Assembly: GCA_963747375.1 (NCBI GenBank)
Contig: CAVVFL010000013.1
Span: 1 to 64,000 of the forward strand
Reading direction: 5' to 3'
DNA length: 64,000 nucleotides
DNA from: Sva-07 sp963747375
Lineage (GTDB): Bacteria > Actinomycetota > Acidimicrobiia > Acidimicrobiales > Ilumatobacteraceae
The position numbers and the translations under genes are program-made. Position 1 is the first letter of the stretch, and each line of letters starts with the position of its first letter. Positions 36,623 to 44,805 of this stretch are shown one piece after another. Below the pieces are notes generated by a model. The model made no database searches and was not told where the DNA came from. It was given only the letters and a program-made list of their open reading frames with translations.

Positions 36623-36646
36623 GTGGGTCGTGAACGTGAGCAGTGA
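36623..36646 (+). CDS. Possible leaderless 7-codon upstream ORF coupled to the ABC ATPase
   Basis: GTG at 36623 opens MGREREQ followed by TGA at 36644-36646, which overlaps the ATG of the ABC ATP-binding gene (TGATG). The GTG is 6 nt after a TACGTT box. The peptide is probably meaningless as a product; the arrangement suggests that ribosomes load at the mRNA end and reinitiate on the ATPase gene. Confidence 0.35.
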   Translation: MGREREQ

Positions 36647-37351
36647 TGTCGTCGGCTGACGCGTTCGAACTGCACAGCGTCGACGCCGGCCCGCAGGGTG
36701 CTCCGATCCTGACGTCGGTCGACCTGATCGTTCCGGCCAACGGCGTGACCGTCCTCGCGGGGCCGTCCGGTGCGGGCAAGTCGACATTGCTGCGACTGCT
36801 CAATCGGCTCGACGATCCGCTGGCCGGTGAGATCCGCTGGCGGGACCGGCCGCTGACCGAGTGGGCGCCGACCGATCTGCGACGGCAGGTGGCGATGGTC
36901 TTCCAGCGGGCGCCGATCTTCCCCGGCACCGTGCTCGACAATCTCCGGGTGGCGTTGCCGGAGGTGACCGACGATCGGGCGACACACGTGCTCGAACATG
37001 TGGGCCTCGATGTCGATCTGCTCGACCACGAGGCCGACACGTTGTCGGGTGGGGAGGCGCAGCGGATGTGCGTGGCGCGAGCGCTGCTCACCGACCCGGT
37101 GGTGCTGTTGGCCGACGAACCGACGGCGGCGCTCGACCGTGCGGCGCGGACGACGGTCGAGGATCTCGGTCGATGCGTTGGCCGACTCGGGGGTCGCCGT
37201 GATCTGGGTGAGCCACGACACCGATCAGCTGCGTCGGCTCGCCGATCACGTGATCGTGCTGGCCGAGGGCAAGGTGCGCGCGACCGGACACCTCGACGAA
37301 CTCGATGCGAGCGACGACCCGATCGTACGTCAGTCGGTGGGTGCCCCGTGA
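36646..37351 (+). CDS. ABC transporter ATP-binding protein (FetA/YbbL-like), one frameshift
   Basis: About 235 residues. Walker A is AGPSGAGKSTLLRLLNRLDDP, the Q loop is MVFQRAPIFPGTVLDNL, the signature is LSGGEAQRMCVARALL, Walker B is VVLLADEPTAALD, and the H loop VIWVSHDTDQL follows a frame change near 37165. Together with the next gene it forms a FetAB-type exporter, a family linked to iron homeostasis and oxidative stress. Its stop overlaps the permease ATG (TGATG). Confidence 0.85.
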
Positions 37352-38144
37352 TGCTGGCGGTGCAGCAGGGCGACATCGGCGTCGCCGGGTTGGCGGCGTC
37401 GGCGCATTCTCGTCGCCGTTGCCGTGGGGATCTCGCTGTGGCGACAACTCGGGCTGGAACGGAGCCTGCTGTGGGCGTCGTTGCGGGCGCTCGTGCAGTT
37501 GTTGCTCGTCGGTTGGGTGTTGCAGTTCGTCGTCGATCCCGACGATCCGTTGATCCTCTCGGTGATCTGGCTGCTGGCGATGATCGGGTTCGCCGCCTAC
37601 ACGACGTCGCGGCGTGCTGCCGACGTGCCCAACGTGTTGCCCCTGTCGATGATCGCCTACGCGGCCTCCGCGGTGGTGGTGCTCGGTGTGCTGTTCGGGT
37701 TCGGGATCTACGACCTCGAGGGCCGCACGCTGGTGCCGCTCGCCGGGATGGTGGTGGGCAACTCGCTGGCGGCCACCGTGCTCGTGTCGCGTCAACTCCT
37801 GATCGCGGCGAACGAACAGCGCGGTCTGATCGAGGCTCGGTTGGCGCTGGGCCTGACCGCGAGCGAGGCGTTCCAGCCGCATCTGCGCCAGGCGTTGCGG
37901 ACGGCGCTCGTGCCGCAGATCGAGTCGACGAAGGCGGTCGGCATCGTCTTCCTGCCGGGCGCGATGGTCGGGCTTGATCCTGGCCGGGGTGGCGCCGAGC
38001 GACGCGGTGAAGGTCCAGGTGTCGGTGATGTATCTCGTGCTCGGCAGCGTGGCGACGACCACGGCGGTGATGAGTCTCGGCATCTCCCGCGAACTCTTCA
38101 CCTCCGCACAGCAGCTCCGCCGCCCCACCCAACGCCCCGGCTGA
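37351..38144 (+). CDS. ABC transporter permease (FetB/YbbM, UPF0014 family), frameshifted
   Basis: About 264 residues and seven hydrophobic segments. WRQLGLERSLLWASLRALVQLLLVGWVL, LAGMVVGNSLAATVLVSRQLLI, EARLALGLTASEAFQPHLRQALRTALVPQIESTKAVGIVFLPGAMVG and VQVSVMYLVLGSVATTTAVMSLGI together are the UPF0014 signature. Frame changes near 37410 and 37970 are needed. It pairs with the upstream ATPase as a probable metal (iron) exporter; the substrate is inferred from family only. Confidence 0.83.
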
Positions 38145-38147
38145 ACC

Positions 38148-38178
38148 GGTTACGCCGGTGCCAGGCACCGGCGTAACC
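38148..38178. terminator. Family C hairpin (GGTGCCAGGCACC core), C2
   Basis: Perfect 15-bp arms GGTTACGCCGGTGCC and complement flank a single A, directly after the permease stop and before the convergent acyl-CoA dehydrogenase stop (38187). The central 25 bp are identical to C1, 3.6 kb away. Confidence 0.72.
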
Positions 38179-38186
38179 TGGTGTGC

Positions 38187-39333
38187 TCAGAGGCCGAGGG
38201 ACTTGGCGATGATCGTCTTCATCACTTCGTTGGTGCCGCCGTAGATCGAGGTGACCCGGGCGTCGACGTAGGCCCGGCCGATCGGATACTCGGTCATGTA
38301 GCCGTAGCCGCCGAACAGCTGGAGGCAGCGGTCGGCCACCCGGTTCTGGAGGTCGGTGCACCAGTACTTGGCCTGCGCCGCCTGCGCGGGGGTGAGCTCG
38401 CCGGCGTTGAGGGCGAGGATGCACTGGTCGAGGTAGGCCTGGCTGACGTCGATCTCGGTGGCGACCTCGGCGAGCACGAACTTGGTGTTCTGGAACGTGC
38501 CGATCGACTTGCCGAACGCCGTGCGCTCGCCGACGTAGTCGAGCGTCCAGCCGAGCATCGCCCGTGATGCGGCGACGCCGGCGACCGCGATCGACAGGCG
38601 CTCCTGGGCGAGGTTGGCGGCGAGGTAGGTGAAGCCCTTGCCCTCGTCGCCGAGGCGGTTGGCCACGGGTACCCGCACGTCGTTGAAGAACAGCTCGGCC
38701 GTGTCCTGGCTGTGCATGCCGATCTTCTCGAGGTTGCGGCCGCGCTCGAAGCCGTCCATCCCGCGTTCGAGCACGAGCAGCGACAGCCCGCTGTGGCGCT
38801 CGGTCGGGTCGGTCTTGGCGGCGACGATCACCAGGTCGGAGTTGATGCCGTTGGTGATGAACGTCTTCGAGCCGTTGACGACGTACTCGTCGCCGTCACG
38901 GATGGCGGTGGTGGCGATGCCGGCGAGGTCGGAACCGGTGCCCGGCTCGGTCATCGCGACGGCGGTGATCAGCTCACCGGACGCGATGCCCGGCATCCAG
39001 CGCTCGGCCTGCTCGTCGGTGCAGTACTCGATGAAGTACGGCGTGCAGATGTCGTTGTGCAGGGTGACGCCGAGGCCGGCGCCGCCGATGCCGGCGGCGT
39101 TGAACTCCTCGCCGATGATGACGTTGAAGCGGAAGTCGGTCGAGCCGCCGCCGCCGTACTGCTCGGGGATGGCCATGCCGAGGAATCCGTACCGGCCGGC
39201 GGACGTGAACAGTTCGCGCGGCGCGATGCCGGCGGCCTCCCACTCGAGGTAGTGACGGGGTGGCCTCCTTGGCCACGAAGGCGGCGAATGACTCGCGGAA
39301 CGCCTGGTGGTCGTCGTCGAAGATCGTGCGCAT
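38187..39333 (-). CDS. Acyl-CoA dehydrogenase, one frameshift
   Basis: About 382 residues, FAD-dependent alpha,beta-dehydrogenation of an acyl-CoA. Landmarks: MAIPEQYGGGGSTDF, VAMTEPGTGSDLAGI (FAD/substrate loop), YVVNGSKTFITNGINSDLVIVAAKTD, AQERLSIAVAGVAASRA and QLFGGYGYMTEYPIGRAYVDARV. The C-terminal IYGGTNEV has Gly where medium-chain enzymes have the catalytic Glu. The base is therefore probably the Glu in AQERLSIA, as in long-chain/isovaleryl types (inference). A frame change near 39255 joins the N-terminus (RTIFDDDHQAFRESFAAFV). TACGCT 6 nt before the ATG suggests a leaderless mRNA. Confidence 0.9.
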
Positions 39334-39339
39334 GGGGCC

Positions 39340-39345
39340 AGCGTA
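39340..39345 (-). promoter_or_regulatory. -10 box (TACGCT) for leaderless acyl-CoA dehydrogenase mRNA
   Basis: TACGCT ends 6 nt before the ATG at 39333 on the minus strand. Confidence 0.5.
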
Positions 39346-39414
39346 GAGACGGGCCTGGTCGACGGCGCCATCGTCGAGCGGGGCGGCGAGTTGCGGATGT
39401 GGCATCGTGAGGCG

Positions 39415-40955
39415 ATGAACGGTGCCGAGAGTCTGTTGCGCACGCTGGTCGCCAGTGGCGTCGAGGTGTGCTTCGCCAACCCGGGCACGTCGGAGATGCA
39501 TTTCGTCTCCGCGGTCGACCGGGTGGAGGGCATGCGACCGATCCTCGGCCTGTTCGAGGGCGCGGTGACCGGCATGGCCGATGGCTACGCGCGCATGGCC
39601 GGGCGGCCGGCGGCGACGTTGCTGCACCTCGGACCGGGGCTGGCCAACGGTCTCGCCAACCTCCACAACGCCAGGCGGGCGGCCTCGCCGATCGTCAACA
39701 TCGTCGGTGACCACGCCACCTACCACGCTCAGTACGACGCCCCGCTGGCGTCGGACATCGTCGGATTCGCCCGGCCGGTGTCGGGCTGGGTCCACTCGTC
39801 GACGAGCGCTGGATCAGTGGCCGCCGACGGGGCGCGGGCGGTGCAGGCGGCCCGCAGCGCGCCGGGCAGATCGCGACGTTGATCGTTCCTGCCGATGTCG
39901 CCTGGCTCGAGGCCGAGCAGCCCGCCGATCCGCTGCCGGTCGCCGGTCCGTCACCGGTGTCGGCGGCAGCGGTCGCCGCCACCGTCGCAGCACTGCGCAA
40001 CGGCAAGCGCACCGCCGTGCTGATCCGCGGCGCGGCATTGCAGGGCGCGGGGCTCGTGGCCGCCGGGCGCATCGCTGCCGCGAGCGGTGCTCGGCTGTTC
40101 TGCGACACGTTCGCGCCCCGGCTCGAACGGGGTGCCGGTCGGGTCGTCGTCGAACGCCTGCCCTACTTCGCCGAACAACTCGTCGACACGCTGGCCGAGT
40201 TCGAACAGCTCGTCCTCGTCGGCTCGACCCCGCCGGTGGCGTTCTTCGCCTATCCCGGCAAGCCGAGCTGGTGTTCACCGGACGGCATCGCGATCGTGCA
40301 CCTCGCGCATCCGCACGAGGACGGCGCCGCAGCGCTCGTCGAGGTGGCCGACTCGCTCGGGGCGTCGAGCGACGATCCTGCGGTGGCGCCGCTCTCGCTG
40401 CCCGATCATCCGACGGGTCGGTTCGACCAGTTCACGATCGGCCAGGTGATCGCCCGGCTGCTCCCCGAGGGGGCGGTCGTGTCCGACGAGGCGGCGACCT
40501 CGGGGCTGGGCCCGGCGCTGGCGCTGGCCACCGCGGCACCTCACGACGTGCTGTCGTTGACCGGCGGCGCGATCGGCCAGGGCCTGCCGCTCGCCGCCGG
40601 TGCGGCAGTGGCGTGTCCGGATCGCAAGGTGGTCTGCCTCCACGGCGACGGTGGTGCGATGTACACGGTGCAGGCGCTGTGGACGATGGCGCGTGAACAG
40701 CTCGACGTGACCGTCGTCATCTTCGCCAACCGGTCCTACGGGATCCTCAACATCGAGTTGCAGCGCGTCGGTGCCGACAGCGGGCCGAAGGCGCTCTCGA
40801 TGCTCGACCTCGGCAACCCCGACCTCGACTGGGTGGCGTTGGCGACCGGCATGGGTGTCGACGCGGTGCGGGTCGACTCGATCGACGCGTTCCGCGACGC
40901 CTTCGCATCGGCGATGACCCAGGCCGGTCCCCGTCTGATCGAAGCGGTGCTCTGA
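39415..40955 (+). CDS. Thiamine-diphosphate-dependent enzyme, acetolactate synthase large-subunit-like, one frameshift
   Basis: About 513 residues. The N-terminal Pyr domain has CFANPGTSEMHFVSAVD and the catalytic Glu in LGLFEGAVTGMADGYARM. The middle domain is shorter than usual. The C-terminal PP domain carries the ThDP motif LHGDGGAMYTVQALWT...FANRSYGILNIEL (GDG...N). A frame change near 39862 joins the halves. The family includes acetolactate synthase, benzoylformate decarboxylase and oxalyl-CoA decarboxylase. No regulatory subunit lies nearby, so the biosynthetic AHAS role is unlikely and the substrate is open. Confidence 0.85.
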
Positions 40956-41003
40956 GTCGTCGGTCGCGCCCGCTTTCGCCCGGTGATCGGCGATGCTGTC
41001 CCG

Positions 41004-41414
41004 ATGACGTCCTCCGATGCAGCCGCTCCTCGACGGATCGAGCGGCTCGTCGGGGTGTATGACGCCGACCACACTTTGCGGGGCGAGCTGAGCTACTGGG
41101 TCGGGGCCCGACTGGGTCGACGGCACTGCTCGTTGTGCGACATCACGCACGGGTCGTTTCGCCAACGGCCGGAGTGGACGGCGTGCCGTGAGGGGTTGCC
41201 CGTGCGCTTCGACACCTTCCATCGTGACGACCAGCCCGACTCGATCCGTGCGGCCGCCGGCGGTCGGGCACCGGTGGTGATCGCCGAGACCACCGGCGGC
41301 GATGTGCTGTTGCTGAACGAGGCGGATCTCGAGGCGTGCGAGGGCTCGACCGATCGGCTCGTCGAAGCGGTCGAGAACGCGGCCGCGCGCCTCGGCCTGA
41401 CCTGGGTGTCGTGA
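41004..41414 (+). CDS. Conserved-looking protein of unknown function with a CxxC motif
   Basis: 136 residues, intact. It begins around MTSSDAAAPRR, then LVGVYDADHTLRGELSYWVGARLGRRHCSLCDITHG and FDTFHRDDQPDSIRAAAGGRAPVVIAET. CSLCDITHG (residues about 42-50) looks like a metal- or redox-active CxxC. I do not recognise a named family. It is 48 bp downstream of the ThDP enzyme and convergent with ychF. An earlier in-frame ATG at 40983 is possible. Confidence 0.65.
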   Translation: MTSSDAAAPRRIERLVGVYDADHTLRGELSYWVGARLGRRHCSLCDITHGSFRQRPEWTACREGLPVRFDTFHRDDQPDSIRAAAGGRAPVVIAETTGGDVLLLNEADLEACEGSTDRLVEAVENAAARLGLTWVS

Positions 41415-41432
41415 TCCGTGCCGGGCGGCCGG

Positions 41433-42520
41433 TCAGACGTTGAAGCGGAACTCCATGACGTCGCCGTCCTGGCCGACGTAGTCCTTGCCTTCGACGCGGA
41501 TCTTGCCGGCGTCCTTGGCGGCGTGCCACGAGCCGAGCGTCAGCAGTTCGTCCCACTGGATCACCTCGGCCTTGATGAAGCCACGCTGGAAGTCGGTGTG
41601 GATCCGACCGGCGCACACGGGAGCGGTCGAGCCTTCGTAGAAGGTCCAGGCGCGGGATTCCTTCTCGCCGGTGGTGAAGTACGTCCGCAGTCCGAGCAGG
41701 TGATACGCGCTGCGGACCATCCGGAACAGGGCGCCCTCGCCGAGCCCGAAGCCCTCGAGGATCTCGGCCCGCTCGATCGGATCGTCGATCGCTGCGGCCT
41801 CGGCCTCCATCTGGACGCACATGCCGATGATCTCGACGTTGTCGCCGGCGTTGTTGAACTCGGCGGCGATCAGCGCCTCCTTCTCGGGGATCGACTCGAT
41901 GTCGTCCTCGCCGACGTTGACCACGACGAGCACCCGCCGGTTGGTGAGCAGGAAGTACGGTGCGAGCGCCTCGCGGACGTCGGGCTTCAGGCCGGCGCGG
42001 TAGAGCGGGAGCCCCTCCGACAGTGCGTCGTAGGCGATCTGGAGGTTGGCGGCTTCTTCGGCCATGCCCTTGTCGAGCTTCGCGGCCGCTGGGTCTGGTG
42101 CAGGCGCTTCTCGACGGTCTCGAGGTCGGCGAGGGCGAGTTCGATCTCGACCACGCGGAGGTGCTCGATCGGGTCGGACGGCCCGGTGATGTCGTCGTCG
42201 ACGAACGCCCGCAGGACGAACACGATGGCGTCGACCTCGCGGATGTTGGCGAGGAACTTGTTGCCGAGGCCCTCGCCCTTGCTGGCGCCCTCGACGAGCC
42301 CGCCGATGTCGACGACCTCGACCGGGGCGTGGATGGTCTGCTTCGACTTCGACATCGCCGCGAGCTGGTCGAGCCGGTCGTCGGGCACCTTGGCCACCCC
42401 GATGTTCGGGTCCTTCGTGGCGAACGGGTACGGCGCGGCGAGCGCACCACCACCGGTGAGCGCGTTGTACAGCGAGCTCTTGCCCGCGTTGGGGAGGCCG
42501 ACCAGTCCGAAACGTTCCAT
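41433..42520 (-). CDS. ychF: Ribosome-binding GTPase/ATPase YchF, one frameshift
   Basis: Obg-related P-loop nucleotidase that associates with ribosomes. About 362 residues. The G1 loop is GLVGLPNAGKSSLYNAL, G3 VVDIGGLVEGASKGEGLG, and NKFLANIREVDAIVFVLRAF is diagnostic for YchF. The TGS domain forms the C-terminus (RTYFTTGEKESRAWTF, HTDFQRGFIKAEVI, KDYVGQDGDVMEFRFNV). One missing base near 42090 splits it in the coiled-coil hairpin. Near-universal gene, so an assembly error is likely. Confidence 0.96.
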
Positions 42521-42576
42521 GAGCCGCCCGAGGCTACCGACGTCGAGCCACGACCTCGTCCGGCAATCGGCCCGGC

Positions 42577-42640
42577 CCCCGCAGTTCTCTGCGGAATAGG
42601 TCTCGAGGGCTGCAACTCATTCCGCACAGAATTTCCGGGG
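42577..42640. repeat. Family B palindrome (B1), downstream boundary of DUF559 gene 2
   Basis: Left arm CCCCGCAGTTCTCTGCGGAAT (42577-42597) and a right arm (42619-42640) match with a few differences around a 21-nt loop containing CTCGAG. Read on the opposite strand, the arms and loop match B2, so B1 and B2 are inverted copies on either side of the DUF559 gene. Confidence 0.85.
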
Positions 42641-42669
42641 CGCGCGGTTGGGGTGTCCTCTCGGGTCGT

Positions 42670-43605
42670 TCAGGCGGCGTCGGGCGGGAGGGGCGCCGAC
42701 GTGGTCTCGGTCGGCGCCCATCGTTCGAGGGCCTCGCGGATTCGGTCGGCGGTCGCCTTCGGCCGGGTCGTGATGGCACGGTAGGTGAAGCGCAGGACGA
42801 TCCATCCGGCGCCGGCGAGTCGAGCGTCTCGTTCGTGGTCGCGTTCGAAGTTGTCGCGGATCGCGCCGTGGTACGCCCACCCGTCGCACTCGATGATCAC
42901 GGGCGCGTCGACGACTCGGAAATCCACCTCGTATCCCTCGATCAGCGGATGGAATTCGACGGCGGGAAGGTGGAAGCGCTCGATGAGGCGGCGCATGACG
43001 ACCTCGAGGATCGAGTCGGCAGGCTTCTGGTCGATCGACCAGTCGGCGATCGCATCACGAACCGGCACGATGCCGCTGCGGCCGCGACGGGCGTGCTGGC
43101 CGGCCGCGGCCTCGATGGCGTCCAGCGTTGCGAGGCGGGTCGCGACCGCGTGGCCGACGGCGGCGTGGACTCCTCCGCGATCCACTGCGCCGAGGTCGAT
43201 GAGCGTGCGCAGGATGTTGGTGCACGAGATGCCGTACTGGCGTTGCGGCACGAGCCGGTCGCGATCGGTCGGCCGGTGGATCACGACGCCGTCGAGCCGG
43301 AGGTCGCGGCGTTCGCCGGTGAGGATCACGTCGACGGGGTCGTCATCGGGTCGGGGCACGCCCCAGAGTCGGGCCGCCGATCGGTGCGACGCGAGTGCCG
43401 GCTCGCCGATGGCGAGGACCCCGGCGATGATCCGCTGCTCGGGTGTGTCCGGCGTGCCGATGAGCCTGGCCACCCGTGGATGGAGTTGGCGGAGGTCGCC
43501 GTCGTGGATCGCCCGGTACCACGACGCGCGGGACAGACCGGATGCCTCGAACGTGATGATGCCGTGGTGGGCGCGGGCCCAGTCGTCGAAGTCGGAGAGA
43601 CGCAT
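42670..43605 (-). CDS. DUF559 (Vsr-like nuclease fold) protein with AbiEi-type N-terminal domain, palindrome-bounded copy 2
   Basis: 311 residues, intact. The winged-helix head is ARAHHGIITFEASGLSRASWYRAIHDGDL, followed by a HRSAARLWGV turn as in AbiEi-type domains. The C-terminal PD-(D/E)xK-like core is EGYEVDFRVVDAPVIIECDGWAYHG, then FERDHERDARLAGAGWIVLRFTYRAI. The Asp, Glu-x-Asp and basic residues of DUF559/Vsr-type sites are all visible. It has the same two-domain plan as the copy at 24.5 kb but is strongly diverged from it. The gene lies between ychF and the PHP gene and is enclosed by inverted family B palindromes; the cassette spans about 1.16 kb. The ATG has CGGAGC immediately upstream. 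Confidence 0.85.
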   Translation of the reverse strand: MRLSDFDDWARAHHGIITFEASGLSRASWYRAIHDGDLRQLHPRVARLIGTPDTPEQRIIAGVLAIGEPALASHRSAARLWGVPRPDDDPVDVILTGERRDLRLDGVVIHRPTDRDRLVPQRQYGISCTNILRTLIDLGAVDRGGVHAAVGHAVATRLATLDAIEAAAGQHARRGRSGIVPVRDAIADWSIDQKPADSILEVVMRRLIERFHLPAVEFHPLIEGYEVDFRVVDAPVIIECDGWAYHGAIRDNFERDHERDARLAGAGWIVLRFTYRAITTRPKATADRIREALERWAPTETTSAPLPPDAA

Positions 43606-43675
43606 GCTCCGTCAGTGGGCGCCGCGATCGGCGAACCGGAAGTCACCGGGCCACAACCGCGCCGCCATCACGCCC

Positions 43676-43738
43676 GCCTGCAGTTCTCTGCGGAATGAGT
43701 GGCAGCCCTCGAGAACCATTCCGCAGAGAACTGCAGGC
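43676..43738. repeat. Family B palindrome (B2), upstream boundary of DUF559 gene 2
   Basis: Perfect 21-bp arms (43676-43696 and 43718-43738, GCCTGCAGTTCTCTGCGGAAT and complement) enclose a 21-nt loop that differs from the complement of the B1 loop at only about three positions. It lies just upstream of the divergent PHP-gene promoter. Confidence 0.88.
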
Positions 43739-43750
43739 GCGGTGCGCAGC

Positions 43751-43756
43751 TACGAT
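43751..43756 (+). promoter_or_regulatory. -10 box (TACGAT) for leaderless PHP-domain mRNA
   Basis: TACGAT, 7 nt, then the ATG at 43764; it starts 13 bp after palindrome B2. Confidence 0.55.
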
Positions 43757-43763
43757 CGATCCG

Positions 43764-44798
43764 ATGGCCGGCGACATGTCGAGTGCGATGACGCCCGAAC
43801 AGGCGATCCTGCGGGTGATCCACTGCCTCGACCGGGCGCACGAGAGCGGGTTCAAGTCGAAGGCGTTCGTCCGGGCGCTCGACGTCGTGCGCACCACCCC
43901 GGCCGACGAACTCGCCGACCGCGCCGCCGCCGGCACGCTGACCGACATCGACGGCCTCGGCTCGTCGACCGCTGGTGTGATCGCCGACGCGCTCGCCGGT
44001 CGTGAGCCGGCCTACCTCACGAAGATCGAGGCGGAGTCACAGGTGCCGATCACGCCCGAGGGCCAGGTGTACCGCGCTGCCCTGAAGGGCGACTGCCACC
44101 TCCACTCGACGTGGAGCGACGGCGGCGCGCCGATCGAGGCGATGGCGGCCACGGCGATCGCGCTCGGCCACGAGTACATGGTGCAGACCGACCACTCGGC
44201 TCGCCTGACGATCGCGCACGGCCTCGACGAGCAGCGCCTCACCGAGCAGCTCGATCAGATCGCGGCGATCAACGCGGACATCGCGGCGGCCGGTCACGAC
44301 TTCCGGATCCTCTCGGGCATGGAGGTCGACATCCTCGAGGACGGCTCGCTCGATCTCGCCGACCACATGTTGGAGCGTCTCGACGTCGTGGTGGCGAGCG
44401 TGCACTCGAAGCTGCGCATGGAGCGTCAACAGATGACCGAGCGGATGCTGATGGCGGTCGCCTCGCCGCACGTCGACATCCTCGGCCACTGCACCGGCCG
44501 GATGATCGGCAAGCGCCCGCCGTCGGAGTTCGACGCCGACTACGTGTTCGCGGCGTGCGCGCAGTTCGACACGGCGGTCGAGATCAACTGCCGCCCCGAG
44601 CGGCTCGATCCGCCGCGGGAGTTGCTCGATGTGGCGATCGAGTACGGCTGCTGGTTCTCGATCGACACCGACGCGCACGCCACCGGCCAGCTCGAATGGC
44701 AGGCGCTCGGTTGCGACCGGGCCGCCGAGCGGGGCGTGCCGATCGACCGGATCATCAACACGATGCCCGTCGACGACCTCCTCGCCTGGACAGCCTGA
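43764..44798 (+). CDS. PHP-domain phosphoesterase with N-terminal helix-hairpin-helix (C-terminal PolX-like)
   Basis: 344 residues, intact. The N-terminal 90 residues resemble the HhH DNA-binding part of PolX (DIDGLGSSTAGVIADALAG). The PHP domain follows: KGDCHLHSTWSDGGAPIEAMA, MVQTDHSARLTIAHG, LSGMEVDILEDGSLD, VVASVHSKLRM, VDILGHCTGRMIG and SIDTDAHATGQL. All the metal His/Asp positions of PHP enzymes are present. The polymerase (palm/fingers) domain of PolX is absent, so this is a stand-alone HhH-PHP protein, perhaps a 3'-5' exonuclease or AP endonuclease. Confidence 0.85.
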   Translation: MAGDMSSAMTPEQAILRVIHCLDRAHESGFKSKAFVRALDVVRTTPADELADRAAAGTLTDIDGLGSSTAGVIADALAGREPAYLTKIEAESQVPITPEGQVYRAALKGDCHLHSTWSDGGAPIEAMAATAIALGHEYMVQTDHSARLTIAHGLDEQRLTEQLDQIAAINADIAAAGHDFRILSGMEVDILEDGSLDLADHMLERLDVVVASVHSKLRMERQQMTERMLMAVASPHVDILGHCTGRMIGKRPPSEFDADYVFAACAQFDTAVEINCRPERLDPPRELLDVAIEYGCWFSIDTDAHATGQLEWQALGCDRAAERGVPIDRIINTMPVDDLLAWTA

Positions 44799-44805
44799 CC
44801 GGCGG

